NCBI GenBank assembly: GCA_013076295.1
Contig: RQOL01000540.1
Coordinates: 372,001-436,000 of the forward strand
From: Sanderia malayensis
Lineage: Eukaryota > Cnidaria > Scyphozoa > Semaeostomeae > Pelagiidae
Direction of reading: 5' to 3'
DNA length: 64,000 nt
Below, piece after piece: positions 34,118 through 47,504 of the stretch (the stretch's first letter is position 1; the number at the start of each line of letters is the position of its first letter). The translations under genes were made by a program, and so were the position numbers. The notes beneath the pieces were generated by a model. The model searched no databases and was not told where the DNA came from. It saw nothing but the letters and a program-made list of their open reading frames with translations.

Positions 34118-36929
34118 GCTGGAAAGTTGAGCCGAAAATAATCGAAATTTTTTCGATAACATTTCCAAAGCAGGAGAGACTGTCATCAGTCAGGTAAGAA
34201 CCCACTTCATGGATCAATGCTTACTCCCTCCCCCCTTTTAAAAGCATATGCAGCAAAAGCCCGCATATATGAACAAACCACTTTTAAGAACCTACAGACT
34301 GAAATGTCAATATTTCTAGGTAATAATAATAATAATTTTGGCAAACACCGTTGGATAGTGCTCAATACACATGTGTGTAGAGCTGTATATAGAATTAAGT
34401 GATACTCAGTGAAAAAGACACATTATTCACTGCAACTCTGAGTTCCTTGCTTACGCCCTCATCAGGCAGATTTCTAGGTATTTATTCATGGTAAAGTCAT
34501 TGCTTTGCTTCAATGGAAAATTATTCCGGCAGCTTACCAATAGTTAATATTTCCATTAACAAAACTTTAAACCTGCTACACACTTTTTCATGAAAATAAC
34601 GTTTATATTAAGATTGAAAATGGCCAAAAAACAATGGAAATTTAAGAATGACAATGGAAAACATTGAGGTTCGGCAAAAATTAAGGTATTCTTATGAAAA
34701 AAGTGTATCCCAGAACAGGTTTCCTAAAATGTTCTTTGTCTTGAAGAGCCAATATAGGCCCTATGTAAAAGTCCAGGTTCATTTCTCACATTTCTGGGTT
34801 TTTACTATATTAACGCAGCTGTTAGCACTGTTTTTGCGATGTTTCCATGGGTAACTGTATTGTATTTATTTATTTGTAATCTCTGGTCTGCTGGGCTGAC
34901 AGATGAAACTCTGGAGACATTAGCGAAAGCTCTGCAACATTGTCATTTATTGAAGTAAGTTCAGTTGCCATCTTTCTGCAGGCAATACCATAAGCCTTGG
35001 ATTAAGCCCCCACCCTAAAATTATTTGAAATTATTTGCGAAATAAGCCCCCTCGGGGGCTTAATCGGGGACTTGTGGTACTTAATGAATTGATATTTGGC
35101 TATTGTATGCTGTCGTTCTATGTGAAAGATTGTATGCAATGTGCAATGTGTGTATGCATTGATTGTTTTGATATCTAACTGTTGCTGCATATTGGAATTG
35201 TTGGAATATTGCTTATGTCCATGGAGAAATTTGCAGTTTAAAATTCTAAATTGTAACGTCACAGGAGTGATGGTGTCGTGGAGTGATGTAATGCTATCAT
35301 ATAGCTCAAGACCTGGTACATCATTCAAATTGTGTTAGAAAGACTTTTTAGGGTCTTTTTAGCTTGTTATTCGCTTGATATTCGCTTGAATAACTATTAG
35401 ATATTAGCTTGTTATTCGCTTGTTATTCGCTTGTTATTTGCTTGAATAACAAGCTAAACACTGTTTTTTAGTAGCAGCGTTTTTTTAATCCAGCCTTCTA
35501 TTGTTTAAATCCAGCCTTCTATTGTTTAAGTCGAGTCTTTTATTGCTTTTCCAAAGATTTCTGTTGTCTAAGCATTGCAAATGGTAACAAATATATATGT
35601 TTTTATTTTTACAGAGAGTTATGTTTTGATGGGAATGCTTACATCAGAAAGCATCATTATGACCTATTCCTCAAGGAAGAGAGCAGGTCAGTAGATCCTT
35701 GTTACTAACGTTGTTCCCTACCAGACCAGTTTATTCCAGTAGGCCAAATGTGATGCATCAAATCATGGCGTCTATTTATTTAACCGATGTTTCTACAGTC
35801 AACTCTGTCTAATTTGAGCACCCTGGGGAAGCGTGAAAATGTTTGCATTGCAAAAAGTTTGAGTTTTAGAAGTTTGTTTCATGAGAATTAGTTCATTGGT
35901 GATCCTTGAAGGGACTGAGAATTCCGTTGGCGTTATGTAAAGCTCGAACTACACGTGCTCGAACTATGCAGATTTTACTGTACATACAGATGGCAGATAT
36001 TTTTTCCTAAAAGCAACCTCGTTGCAGTGGAGAGGTTCATCGTTGTGTTGTGTTGTTGTTCCCGTGTGTTTTTTTGTTGAAGCGGCATTTTATCATGCCA
36101 AATATGAAACGTGGAATGCTGGAATTAGGGAACGCGGGAATGTGCCCTGGAATTCCGGAACAATGATGTAACCAACTGAAAATATGTTGAAACATTGCCT
36201 GTGATTTTGATTTCTAATCAAACCTATGATTGCTTATGTTTGGGGATTAGAACAGGGGCCAGCTGCGTTTTTAACCTCGTTCTATCTCTGTGTCTATCAA
36301 CTATCCCCCATAACGAGGAGTGTGGTGTGTGTTGGAGAGAGCATTTCGTATTTGACCCTTTATTCTGAGGTATAACAATGTGGTTACTTGTTTTGATTTC
36401 AGCATACAGAACATGTCCCTTCGCAATTGCTACGTCAATGATATTGGCGCTGAGAATATTGGAGATGCTCTGATCAACAACAAAAATCCCCTCACTCTCA
36501 ACCTCTGTTTCAACAAGATCACGTGTGTTGGCCCAGAGCATATTGCAAGAGTAAGTCAGTTTGAATTCATATTACCTTCTTTGCATAGCGTTGAATGTGT
36601 TTGCATCTGCTGTGTAGAGAAAATGTTGTTCTATTTTTTTTTAATTGCTACATTATTTTTAAATTCTTCATTCTTCATTGTTTGTAAGTTCTTCATTGCA
36701 CATTTTTAAAAACTTTTTATTTACTTTCTTCTTAAGTTCTTTAGTTGACATTCTTTTTAAGCTCTTCATTCTATTTAATTTCTTCATCTTGCATTCTTTA
36801 TCATTCTACAATTTACTTTCTTCTTCCAGGGCCTTCCCATGAACCGCAGTTTGTTATCTTTGAATCTTGGGGATTAATTTGATCAGCCTTAATTTGATCA
36901 GCGACAAAGGATGCAGCAAGATAGCTGAG
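34118..36929 (+). pseudogene. LRRC71: LRRC71-like gene fragment, decayed
   Basis: Exons at 34118-34193 (WKVEPKIIEIFSITFPKQER), about 34885-34954 (NLWSAGLTDETLETLAKALQ), 35615-35686 (ELCFDGNAYIRKHHYDLFLK), 36403-36550 (IQNMSLRNCYVNDIGAENIG, LTLNLCFNKI, GPEHIAR) and 36830-36929 (GLPMNRSLLSLNLGD). They follow human LRRC71, a leucine-rich-repeat protein, in order. Two defects stand out. No AG precedes the second exon where the frame requires it (TTTATTTG|TAATCTCTGG). The last exon has a roughly 16-nt duplication of TAATTTGATCAGC that shifts the frame and makes TAA at 36875. After it, NLISDKGCSKIAE resumes in another frame. The remaining C-terminal exons are absent; block B begins about 200 bp further on. 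Confidence 0.75.
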
Positions 36930-37224
36930 GTATAGCTAGTTTTTTAATTGAAACTATTTTTAGCTTACATCTATTTTTTTATTTTGAAACTAAATGATAT
37001 TTTAATTCACAGCTATTTATCACCTTGATATTATGATATCTATTGCCTTAATTTACGGCTATCCATTACCTTAGTTTACAGCTATCCGTCGCCTTAGTTT
37101 GCAGTTATCCATTACCTTAGTTTAGAACTGGACGTTGTATTTAGAACCTCCATATACCTCTTTGCCTTTTGGTATCAAAGAAGGGTAATTTATGTTCATT
37201 TATAATGCCCAATATGCCATTTGT

Positions 37225-39645
37225 GATCACATCTGCCATTGCATAGATATAGCTGCATATATTGCATAGATATGGTTTCATATGTTGCATAGATATAGCT
37301 TCATATGTTGCATAGATATAGCTGCATATATTACATAGATATAGCTGCATGTATTGCATAGATATAGCTCCATATATTGCATAAATATAGCTGTATATGC
37401 TGCATAGATATTGCTGCATATATTGCATAGATATAGCTGCATATATTGCATAAATATAGCTGCACATATTGCATGGATATAGCTGCATATATTGCATGGA
37501 TATTGCTGCATATATTGCATAGATATAGCTGCATATATTGCATAAATATAGCTGCACATATTGCATAGATATAGCTGCATATATTGCATAAATATAGCTG
37601 CACATATTGCATGGATATAGCTGCATACATTGCATAGATATCGCTGCACATATTGCATAGATATAGCTACATATATTACATAGATATAGCTGCATGTATT
37701 GCATAGATATAGCTACATATATTGCATAAATATAGCTGCACATATTGCATGGATATAGCTGCATACATTGCATAGATATCGCTGCACATATTGCATAGAT
37801 ATAGCTACATATATTACATAGATATAGCTGCATGTATTGCATAGATATAGCTACATATATTACATAGATATAGCTGCACATATTGCATGGATATAGCTGC
37901 ATACATTGCATAGATATCGCTGCACATATTGCATAGATATAGCTACATATATTACATAGATATAGCTGCATGTATTGCATAGATATAGCTGCATATATTG
38001 CATAAATATAGCTGCACATATTGCATGGATATAGCTGCATACATTGCATAGATATCGCTGCACATATTGCATAGATATAGCTACATATATTACATAGATA
38101 TAGCTGCATGTATTGCATAGATATAGCTACATATATTACATAGATATAGCTGCATGTATTGCATAGATATAGCTGCATATATTACATAGATATAGCTGCA
38201 TGTATTGCATAGATATAGCTGCATATATTGCATAAATATAGCTGTATATGCTGCATAGATATTGCTGCATATATTGCATAGATATAGCTGCATATATTGC
38301 ATAAATATAGCTGCACATATTGCATAGATATAGCTGCATATATTGCATAAATATAGCTGCACATATTGCATGGATATAGCTGCATACATTGCATAGATAT
38401 CGCTGCACATATTGCATAGATATAGCTACATATATTACATAGATATAGCTGCATGTATTGCATAGATATAGCTGCATATATTGCATAAATATAGCTGCAC
38501 ATATTGCATGGATATAGCTGCATACATTGCATAGATATCGCTGCACATATTGCATAGATATAGCTACATATATTACATAGATATAGCTGCATGTATTGCA
38601 TAGATATAGCTGCATATATTACATAGATATAGCTGCATGTATTGCATAGATATAGCTGCATATATTGCATAAATATAGCTGTATATGCTGCATAGATATT
38701 GCTGCATATATTACATAGATATAGCTGCATGTATTGCATAGATATAGCTGCATATATTACATAGATATAGCTGCATGTATTGCATAGATATAGCTGCATA
38801 TATTGCATAAATATAGCTGCACATATTGCATAGATATAGCTGCATATATTGCATAAATATAGCTGCACATATTGCATAGATATAGCTGCATATATTACAT
38901 AGATATAGCTGCATGTATTGCATAGATATAGCTACATATATTACATAGATATAGCTGCATGTATTGCATAGATATAGCTGCATATATTGCATAAATATAG
39001 CTGCACATATTGCATAGATATAGCTACATATATTACATAGATATAGCTGCATGTATTGCATAGATATAGCTACATATATTACATAGATATAGCTGCACAT
39101 ATTGCATAGATATAGCTACATATATTACATAGATATAGCTGCATGTATTGCATAGATATAGCTGCATATATTGCATAAATATAGCTGCACATATTGCATG
39201 GATATAGCTGCATACATTGCATAGATATCGCTGCACATATTGCATAGATATAGCTACATATATTACATAGATATAGCTGCATGTATTGCATAGATATAGC
39301 TACATATATTACATAGATATAGCTGCATGTATTGCATAGATATAGCTGCATATATTACATAGATATAGCTGCATGTATTGCATAGATATAGCTGCATATA
39401 TTGCATAAATATAGCTGTATATGCTGCATAGATATTGCTGCATATATTGCATAGATATAGCTGCATATATTGCATAAATATAGCTGCACATATTGCATAG
39501 ATATAGCTGCATATATTGCATAAATATAGCTGCACATATTGCATAGATATAGCTGCATATATTGCATAGATATCGCTGCATACATTGCATAGATATAGCT
39601 ACATATATTACATAGATATAACTGTATATATTGCATAGATATAGC
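37225..39645 (+). repeat. Expanded 23-bp satellite (about 2.4 kb)
   Basis: About 105 copies of the 23-bp unit in the pseudogene intron. Variants ATTGCATAAATATAGCTGCA, ATTACATAGATATAGC and ATATCGCTGCACATATTG recur in the same order several times, so a higher-order repeat of several units has been amplified. All long minus-strand frames here (up to 345 codons) are artefacts. Confidence 0.95.
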
Positions 39646-39700
39646 TTTTTACATTTATTTTTCATTTTGTTTTTAGATTTGTTGCTCTTTTGGATCATGC

Positions 39701-41176
39701 CAGGCGCGGATCCAGACGTAAACCTGACTGAAGCTGAAAAGGTGTGGCCCAAGATAATTATTTGTGACCACGCCCTTTTTTAGTTTGGGAACGCCCCTTT
39801 TGAAAAGAAAATTTTTCAACATGTGGATCCATTGAGTATGTATTACCAGAAAGAACTAGCAATTCATACATGGTTAAACTGAGCATTGAGAAAACAACAA
39901 AACTAAAGAAGACAGAACAAAACCAGTCCAGGAGTCGAGTCTATGAAATAACAATACTAATAGTCAGTCATTAGCAATAGATTCTCAAATCTATAATTCA
40001 TCGACATCGGTTCAGTATCTAATTTTGAGTTTGAGTTTATCTAAGGGGCCATTGAAAAGATCTGTTGGTTTCATTCGTCGATGTCGTGTTCGTTCCCTGT
40101 CAATAACAGATATCGAGAGATTTCAAAAACCCCATGATGTACTGTGAAACAAACACGTGCGTGGGCCTAGCCTATGTATTTCCGTTGGGTCTGTTGTTGA
40201 ATAATGAACAGCAATGCACAAGAGCAGACTAATAAAGTTATGCAAAAAGAAAGAGAATCTCGTTTTCTGTTTTGGCGTAGTTATTCTAAATTCTTTCGAC
40301 ATAAATAAACAATTACCGAACAGGACGTCCATTTGCTATAAAGTTTTGGCTTCGTGGAAATTGCAACAACAAACAATGCTGCCTTCCGCTCTTTAAGGAG
40401 AGTTTCTGTCTCAAGTCTCTTGGTAAAATTATTTTGCGTCAAATTTAAGTAATTTTCCTCAAAAGATTATCCTTCTTTTTTGATTCATTGGCAGTAGACT
40501 GAATAATTTTACTCGGGTCTTGCAGTGGCCACGCAAAACCACGGTCAGGAAAGGAATGTCATTCTTTGTGGTTCTGTTATTGTTATTCTCCTTTTTCTGT
40601 TTAGGCAACCCCCCATTCTTGCCTAATTTTCAGGCAGCAGTCAGCTTCACTGCATAAGGCATCCCCCCATTTTTTATGAAAACTGAGCATCAAGCATTAG
40701 TCATCCCCCCATCCTAGCCATCAAAATCTGAAGTCCCATTGGCTGATACAAGATAAAAGGCAGCAGTCAACTAATTTTTTCATTGGCTCACGTCAAAAAC
40801 TGTAGTCACTCCCCCAGTTGAGCCTCTTACTTCTGATGATGTGATTGGCTAAAGGCACTTTGCTGAGGCTGATGACGCGACATATGAGGCTCACATAGTA
40901 TCAACCCCCCATGACAGCCAAGATATGAGGCTCAGAAAGCATCAACCCCCCATTACAGCAAATACATTGACAATACGCCGAAAAGAACGTTGCGGTCTTG
41001 GAGATGGTGGCTGCGATCAGCAAGATCTGAATATTTCCTAGCGGCTCTAGCCGCGATTAACTAGACTCGAAGTAGCAAGTCCCCGAGCAGATTCAGCCTC
41101 GGTATTCAAAACACGGAGAGTTCACAAATCTGACTGCTGCTCAAGCCTCCTGAGCCTCAGTCTGTATCCGCGCCTG
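39701..41176. mobile_element. 1476-bp DNA transposon (hAT-like ends, 5-bp target duplication)
   Basis: Terminal inverted repeats CAGGCGCGGATCCAGAC and GTCTGTATCCGCGCCTG are flanked by CATGC on both sides (39696-39700, 41177-41181). The intact exon in the functional antizyme (GGATCATGCTGAAG near 6731-6744) is the empty site. No transposase frame is present. The interior has CCCCCCAT-spaced sub-repeats at 40610-40960. Confidence 0.9.
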
Positions 41177-42484
41177 CATGCTGAAGATGTTTTGAAAGCA
41201 ACCAAGTTGTTCATGTGCATACCAAAGTCAATCACAAGCAGAGGTGAGAATATTTTGTTTCATCCCTCCCCCCCACCCCACCTTTTTTGTCATCAAACAG
41301 TATTGCGTATTGCTCATAGTGCTCTAAGAGGACAAAGGTTGTACCCTAACAGGTCATGTTGTTTAACAGTTCATATAGGTCAAAGTATCAAAGTTTATAA
41401 GTCATAAGGTCATTTTCGAATCACCTGCGCCTATTAATTAATTAGTACAGAGGGTGAGAATTTTTCCTTTGTGTTGCGATATGTAACAATGCCCCTCTGC
41501 GCACACAGTTAACTACTGCAGTCTTTCAGTGTTTGGTTGCCCGCGTTCATCCCGCGTTGGTTAAAGCAGAGAGCCTTAGGTCAATTACCATGAAGCTTTG
41601 TGGATCAATTTCTGCTTAGGGTGTGGCCTGGTGAAGCTGATCAGGGGGGCTACCATTTGACTGTCAAATTTCTCGTTTCTGATCGTTTCGTAAATTCATT
41701 GGCTGTCAGGAAGTGTTTTGAATGATAAGGCAAAAGTTGGTTGAATTTTTGGTGTGAATAGAAAAGTTGCAAGAAATCGGAAACAGCTTGTTTTTTGCAT
41801 TTTATTTTATATATACAGCAACTTTCTTGTGAGCTACCTGTAAAGTTAATTTGATTAACTTTGTCAGTCGGTTTGCAAACTCCTTTAGTCCAATGCTTTA
41901 TGATTGTAATCGAGAACAAACTTATTACGTCACAAAATGGTTAAGTGGTACATAAATTGAGTCAATATAAAGTACCACAATTTAGTTCACAGATAAGAAA
42001 GGGGCTTAATTCAGAATTTTATTCCCGAAGGGGGTTTTCACAGAATTTTTACAATAATCATGCGTTTATTAAACAAAAGATTTATATTTTACTATAAACT
42101 CATTATCATTAAAGCGAATTTTAAAAAAAGTAAAATTAATTTTTTTATTTTGTTTCTAGCCGAGTTTTTGCGAGCATTTATGTTCATGGGGTTTCAGATT
42201 GTTAATCCAGATGACATGGATTGCATTGATCGCAAAGCGGATTACATTTTCATGCACTACGAATTCGATTAAAACATACCAGCGGATCACAGATTACTAG
42301 ATCGAAATCAAACCAAAATCAAACTCACTTTCACACTTAAATACATGATTATCAAATTGGCTTTTACATTTTATTCAACTAACTTAATTTCCCAATAGAT
42401 GATTTACTGATGTTAGCAACTGCATAAGGTTAATTTCGTAAGTATTCAATTTCGATTTTAGCAATGATGAGTTAAAACTTGATT

Positions 42485-42725
42485 GCTTTTTTATTTAAAG
42501 TTATATCTCAACAATATTCAGAGCTATACCCCGGCAATATTCAGAGCTATATCCAAGCATTATTCAGAGCTATATTCAAGCAATATTCAGAGCTATATCC
42601 AAGCAATAATCAGAACTATATCCAAGCATTATTCAGAGCTATATCCTAGCAATAGTCAGAGCTATACCCGGGCAATATTAAAAGCAGGAGCAACTATATC
42701 TCAACAATATTAAAAGCAGAATATA
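42485..42725 (+). repeat. Inverted-type 23-bp repeat downstream of the antizyme copy
   Basis: Orthologous to 7905-8190, with about ten units around AGCTATATCCAAGCATTATT. It is a few units shorter than in copy A. Confidence 0.8.
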
Positions 42726-43119
42726 GTTTTATTGGTCTTCCTCCTACCTTTTCACGTGATTTTCATATTGGTGCGCAACACAATGAATCATGCCATGAGT
42801 TTAAGGCGCCTAAGCAAAAATAGAGAATAGTTAGAAAGACCCAAAAGTAAAACTGAGTTCGGTGAGGTTGAATGAAAAGATGAAATGGCCTGTGTTTAGC
42901 TTGTTTAAACAAAATCTATTTAGTTAGAGACAAAGATGGAATTCATTATACATAGATATGATAATTAATTCTATACCTTCTTGAAATTTTCGTGAGTCAC
43001 ACATGGCCAGTAAGGAGAGGTCTTTCCAAGCTTGACTGGGGTTGACATGGTCACCAATTCCTCCTTCTCTGAGACCAGCCTTTCTCCAGACATAGCAATA
43101 TACTATGTGACAATGTACT

Positions 43120-45164
43120 TGGACCCTTTACCCCCTGGAAATATATCATTTGATATTGTTTATCAATGGACTAAATGGACCTTCCAGGGGTGACAGTATA
43201 AGAAAATATAATCAGACACTTTACCTCCTAGAAATATATCATTTTATGTTCTTTACCAATGGACCAAATGCGCTTTCCAGGGGTGACAGTATGAAACAAT
43301 ATAATCAACACTTTACCCCTTAGGATTTTGTAATTTATGATGACTTGTAAATAAAAAATAGCTATTCATTCAGGGGGTATTCATTAATGAAGAAGAAGCA
43401 AACCTTTGCACGAAGAAATATTTGCTCAGCTTTTTGCTCAAGTTGAAATCTCTTCTCGTTATCATTTTGTGCCTGGTTAAACTGCAATAAAGCAGAACAC
43501 ACAAATAACGTTACCCCCTGGAAGTTTTTTATTTTGTGTTTTTCACACCAAGATTTCCCGCGGATAGCTATTTAAACTTTCTATCATACATGACGTAGGT
43601 ACTGAAAAATTCAGATTTCGAAATTAACTGAAAAATGACTCACAAGAAGTCGAATTATACTAAATAGGACCTACTGATCACGTTAAGACAATTCCCAGAG
43701 CTCTAGGAGCAATTGTTCAAATTTTAGTGCACCCAGATTTCCCGCGGATAGCTGTTTAAACTTTCTATCATACATGAAGTGTGTAGCTACTGAAAAATCC
43801 AAATTTTGGAATACACTCAAAAATGACTCAGAAGGAGTCAAATTATACTAAATAGGTCCTACTGATGACGTTGAGACCTTTCCCAGCTCTCTAGGAGTAA
43901 TGGTTTGTGGACCCAGATTTCCCGCGGGTAGCTATTTAAATTTCTATCATACATGAAGTAGGTACTGAAAAATTCAATCTTTGAAATAGACTGAAAAATG
44001 ACTCACAAGGAGTCGAATTATACTAAATAGGTTCTACTGATCACGTTGAGACAATTTCCAGCTCTCTAGGAGCAATGGCTCAAATTTTAGTGGACCCAGA
44101 TCTCCTGCAGATAGCCATTTAAGAATATTTTTAAGATGACCTGACAGATCCTTTGCATAGAGCTCGTTGTCAGCAGTCTTTATTCTCAATTGACATTGGC
44201 TTAGGATGTGCTGTGCCTAACAGGACAGAGACTGTTGCACACCTGAAGCTTTTGTCTACACTCCCCTTTCCATATTTTGTTGCCTTTCTATATTTTGTTG
44301 TATTTTTAATCAATTGCTAGAGTCAAGATTATTAGCTTTACATCACAGCAGCACTCCTTTTAACAATGTTAACAGCTAGTTTAATTCAGTTATAAATTCT
44401 TTTAAACTCAATATATTGTCCCAAATCAATTGCTGGTTTGAAAATTCATTTTAATGTGCACTCGTAATTTTGAAATTTGATTTCCAATAATTGTTCCATG
44501 CCATTACGCATGCGTATTATACTTTACATTCTGACGTTCCCACATTTAAAGTGTGCACGCAAACCCTCTTTCACTCCAGTTGACAGCAAAGTGGGTTGGT
44601 GACCCTTGCTTGTGCAAAATGCCACTGGCGGAATTTTAAGTTATTTTCGTTTCGATATTTCTTTCTTCAGCATCTTCATTGGCAAAACGAGAAAAGAGGG
44701 TGAGCTTTAGTGGCTGCTCGGCACGTAGCATAGGTTCCCCCGGGGAAGATAGGGTTTCGCCGTTCTTTGGCGAAATTACATTGGAACCGGTTTATTTTCA
44801 GATCTGTTTTTTCCAAGTTTTCACAATTATTTTTTACTTCATTTAAACTTTGTTGAAATTAATTGTTGAAAGTAAGACCGAAATATCTCAAAGAAGTTTT
44901 CTTCAAGAGCCTAAGTTTCTCAACTGGAAGCTTCGGCACCCTCAACAGAAAGTGTTAATAAATCTGACTCTATTTGTTACCAAAACTACCCTCTAAATTT
45001 ATTGACGGGGCACATGTGGGGGTTCCGGTAGTACGCATGCGTTTATTAAATTGTTTTCAATACCAAACGACATCAAACCCATCGTCCAGCGGTATCTACG
45101 CTCTTCCTTCTCTCTGATTGGTTCATGTGGCGCACGAGAAGATTGGTATTTCCGGTAAATATGT
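43120..45164. other. Repeat-rich spacer of copy B
   Basis: CCCCCTGG units at 43130-43330 are followed by three to four units of the ATGACTCACAAGxAGTCxAA repeat (43560-44110). Non-coding sequence collinear with copy A (about 10340-11398) comes next. No gene was recognised. Confidence 0.6.
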
Positions 45165-45780
45165 GAGTTAGATTGCCAAATATGGTCTGGAGATAACGTT
45201 TCCGCTACCCAGTATCCTTTGCTGAGCCAGTGGGAGTATAATAGCTCAGCCACGTGAAGTTTGAGACCTTTGATATTGGTTTATGGAGAGGAAGAATATC
45301 GGGATGACTTGGAAGAAATGTCGAAGAAGAACCACGAAGAAAAAACATGGAAGTTGATGCAACGTAACAAAAATGGCGGATATTTGTCGTTGGACTATGT
45401 TTTCCTTGTCTTTCAAGACTTCAGTGATTAGTAAATATGTCAATTGGAAAGAAGCCACCAAGCTGATAGCTTGGACACGTCCCAAATGCCTGGAGAAATT
45501 ATCCGAACTTTCTTCCTTCAGTCAGATAAGCTTTTTGACCTTGTAGAATGCTTTAGGACTATCATTTCTCTTAAATGTATCTAATTAAAGCTATTTTTAC
45601 TTGTCGCTGCTTTCAAAGTATGATATTTTATCAAGTCAATCTAAATTTGCTTTTCGTTTTCGTGGATATAGCTTGAGAACGTTCTAGATAACTGGAAAGA
45701 CTATCCGAAGTTTCTTGATTTAGCGAGGTAAGCTTTTAGGACTATCATTTCTCTTGAATGTATCTATTCAGGGCTATTTT
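45165..45780 (+). repeat. Long inverted repeat, left arm (copy B)
   Basis: Orthologue of 11399-12015, paired with 47505-48100. The small-gene frame starting ATGGCGGATATTTGTCG at 45373 is present, but its first donor is CAG|AT instead of CAG|GT, so the copy A splice cannot form. Confidence 0.8.
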
Positions 45781-47504
45781 TACTTTTCACTACTTTCTGG
45801 TTGCAAAACATGATGCTTATTATGTGAATCTAAATTTGCTTTCAGTTTTCATGAATGCCACTTGCCGGGAAAGCAGGATTGAAATATTTCTAAACTGAAG
45901 GCAAGTTTCATTTGAATTTCGTATGTAACATATTTAACTTTGAGTTTGAGTTCGTCAGTTATAAGGAATTAATAAATAAATTGTTCCTCTGTGATGAATA
46001 TCTTGGAATTACCGTCTGAAAGTTTATTCTTTCTGGAAACAATCTTTGCGGCTTTTTGCTAACGGCCAGGATGGACTTGTCAGGCTGAAGAGTTGTTTAT
46101 TTTGACTTGAGTTGTTTGATTTTATAGGATTTTAATTATAGATTTGATTATTAGATTTGAAGATTTGATTTGAATTTTGTTTGAATTCTTAAATCATGTA
46201 CTATGAACATAAAATCAAATTTTATAGGAATTGGTTGATTCTGGTGCGAAGCCACAAGTCACCAAGGTAAAAAAAATAGTTCAGTAATGCCATCTTCGAT
46301 GCATAGTTCATTCTAACTCATTGAAATTAGCATAGTTACATGTATTAACATAAATTATGCCAAATAGTGACATAATTTGATATATATTAACATGTGTTAT
46401 TTCAATTTCAGGCCTCGTCCATCTGGGGATGTGAGAATAGGACCACATCTTGTAAGGTAAGACAAAAATTGAAGCTTTATTTAAACAAATTATAATTAAA
46501 ATTCATACAGATTTATGCTACATTTGTTGTGAATCAAATGCTATATCAATTAATGCATCTATTTTAACTTGTAGATTTGCTCCGTGGAAAAGAAGCTCTA
46601 ACCCAGAATCTAGAAACGGAACGAGAAAGGCCAGAACAAATACGAATCATGATAATAAAGAATTTAAGATTGTACGATGGACGATTAATTTTATATTTAC
46701 AATAAAAACAATTATGTTGGCGATGTTAAAGTTGAATGAATACATAAAATTACTTGTTTTAAAATTTTTATAAATGTGTTGTTGCTGTCGTCTGTTACTT
46801 CCTCCCACTCTTTCAGACTTATTATATCCAAATTCGCTATTCTGGACAATATCAAGCTATTAAGATGGCGGACCTGGGTTAATAGCTTAATTGTGAACAA
46901 TAAACTTGCTGATATACAAACAAAATGGAGAAACGACACAGAGAAATTACTTCGGCCCATAAAAAATTCAATTATTCTTTTCCCGTTGAACTAAACTGAC
47001 TACCATCAGATTGTACATTCTTCCTTAATGTATATCCCGAAAAATGAAATAAAAAAGGATTCACATTAAAAGAAAAACACATACAGAAATCTTTTAAATA
47101 ATGCAAGTCACGTAATTTCGAAAGAAAACTGGCCTACTCAAAGATTGCTTGGCGGAAAACGAAGAAGATACTTCCGATATTTTCACCAGCTTCTTAACCA
47201 TCAGCTTTTCTTTTATTATACCATTCTGTAGATAAATAAAAACTTAAAGATTAATAAAGTTTGTGCTGTTACAATTAACTGTTAATTACAGAAAAATATT
47301 TCCCGAAATAAGATGATTATTCCATGCCATTTTTGATTCACTTATTGCATTGTTAGTGTGTTAGGTATTCGCCCAGAGTTTCAAATATGTACAAACAATT
47401 TCAGAACTTTTCATATGTTCATTCGAAGAGATCTCTTCTAATCTTAAATTTTGTGACCCTCTGGTCAACAAGGTCTAGCAGTCAACAAGAAAAATAGCTT
47501 AAAA
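45781..47504. other. Spacer between inverted-repeat arms (copy B)
   Basis: Collinear with 12016-13394, apart from a roughly 290-bp copy B-specific segment near 46105-46395. Exon-like remnants of the small gene pair were seen (GGCCTCGTCCATCTGGGGAT near 46410, an AATAAA near 46700). No clear coding sequence. Confidence 0.5.

Larger units (their letters stand above)
37127..42272 (+). pseudogene. 5'-truncated, transposon-interrupted antizyme copy
   Basis: Remaining exons: about 37127-37184 (TSLPFGIKEG), 39677-39700 continuing at 41182-41243 across an insertion (FVALLDHAEDVLKATKLFMC), and 42160-42272 (EFLRAFMFMGFQIVNPDDMD ... YIFMHYEFD, TAA 42270-42272). The start, first frame and TCC-TGA recoding exon are missing. 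Splice sites and the last exon frame remain intact with mostly mild substitutions, so loss of function is fairly recent or the last exon is drifting slowly. Confidence 0.88.

Noticed and set aside
36380..36709. 109-codon plus-strand frame as a standalone gene
   Set aside because: Its first part is an LRRC71 exon (36403-36550) and the rest is read-through into intron sequence.
37225..39645. CRISPR-like array
   Set aside because: The 23-bp units abut directly with no unique spacers. The surroundings are eukaryotic introns.
37141..39752. Long minus-strand open frames rich in MQYMQLYLCNICSYIYAI
   Set aside because: They are by-products of the 23-bp satellite, whose minus strand has no stop in any frame. 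Overlapping frames appear in all three phases with the same peptide.
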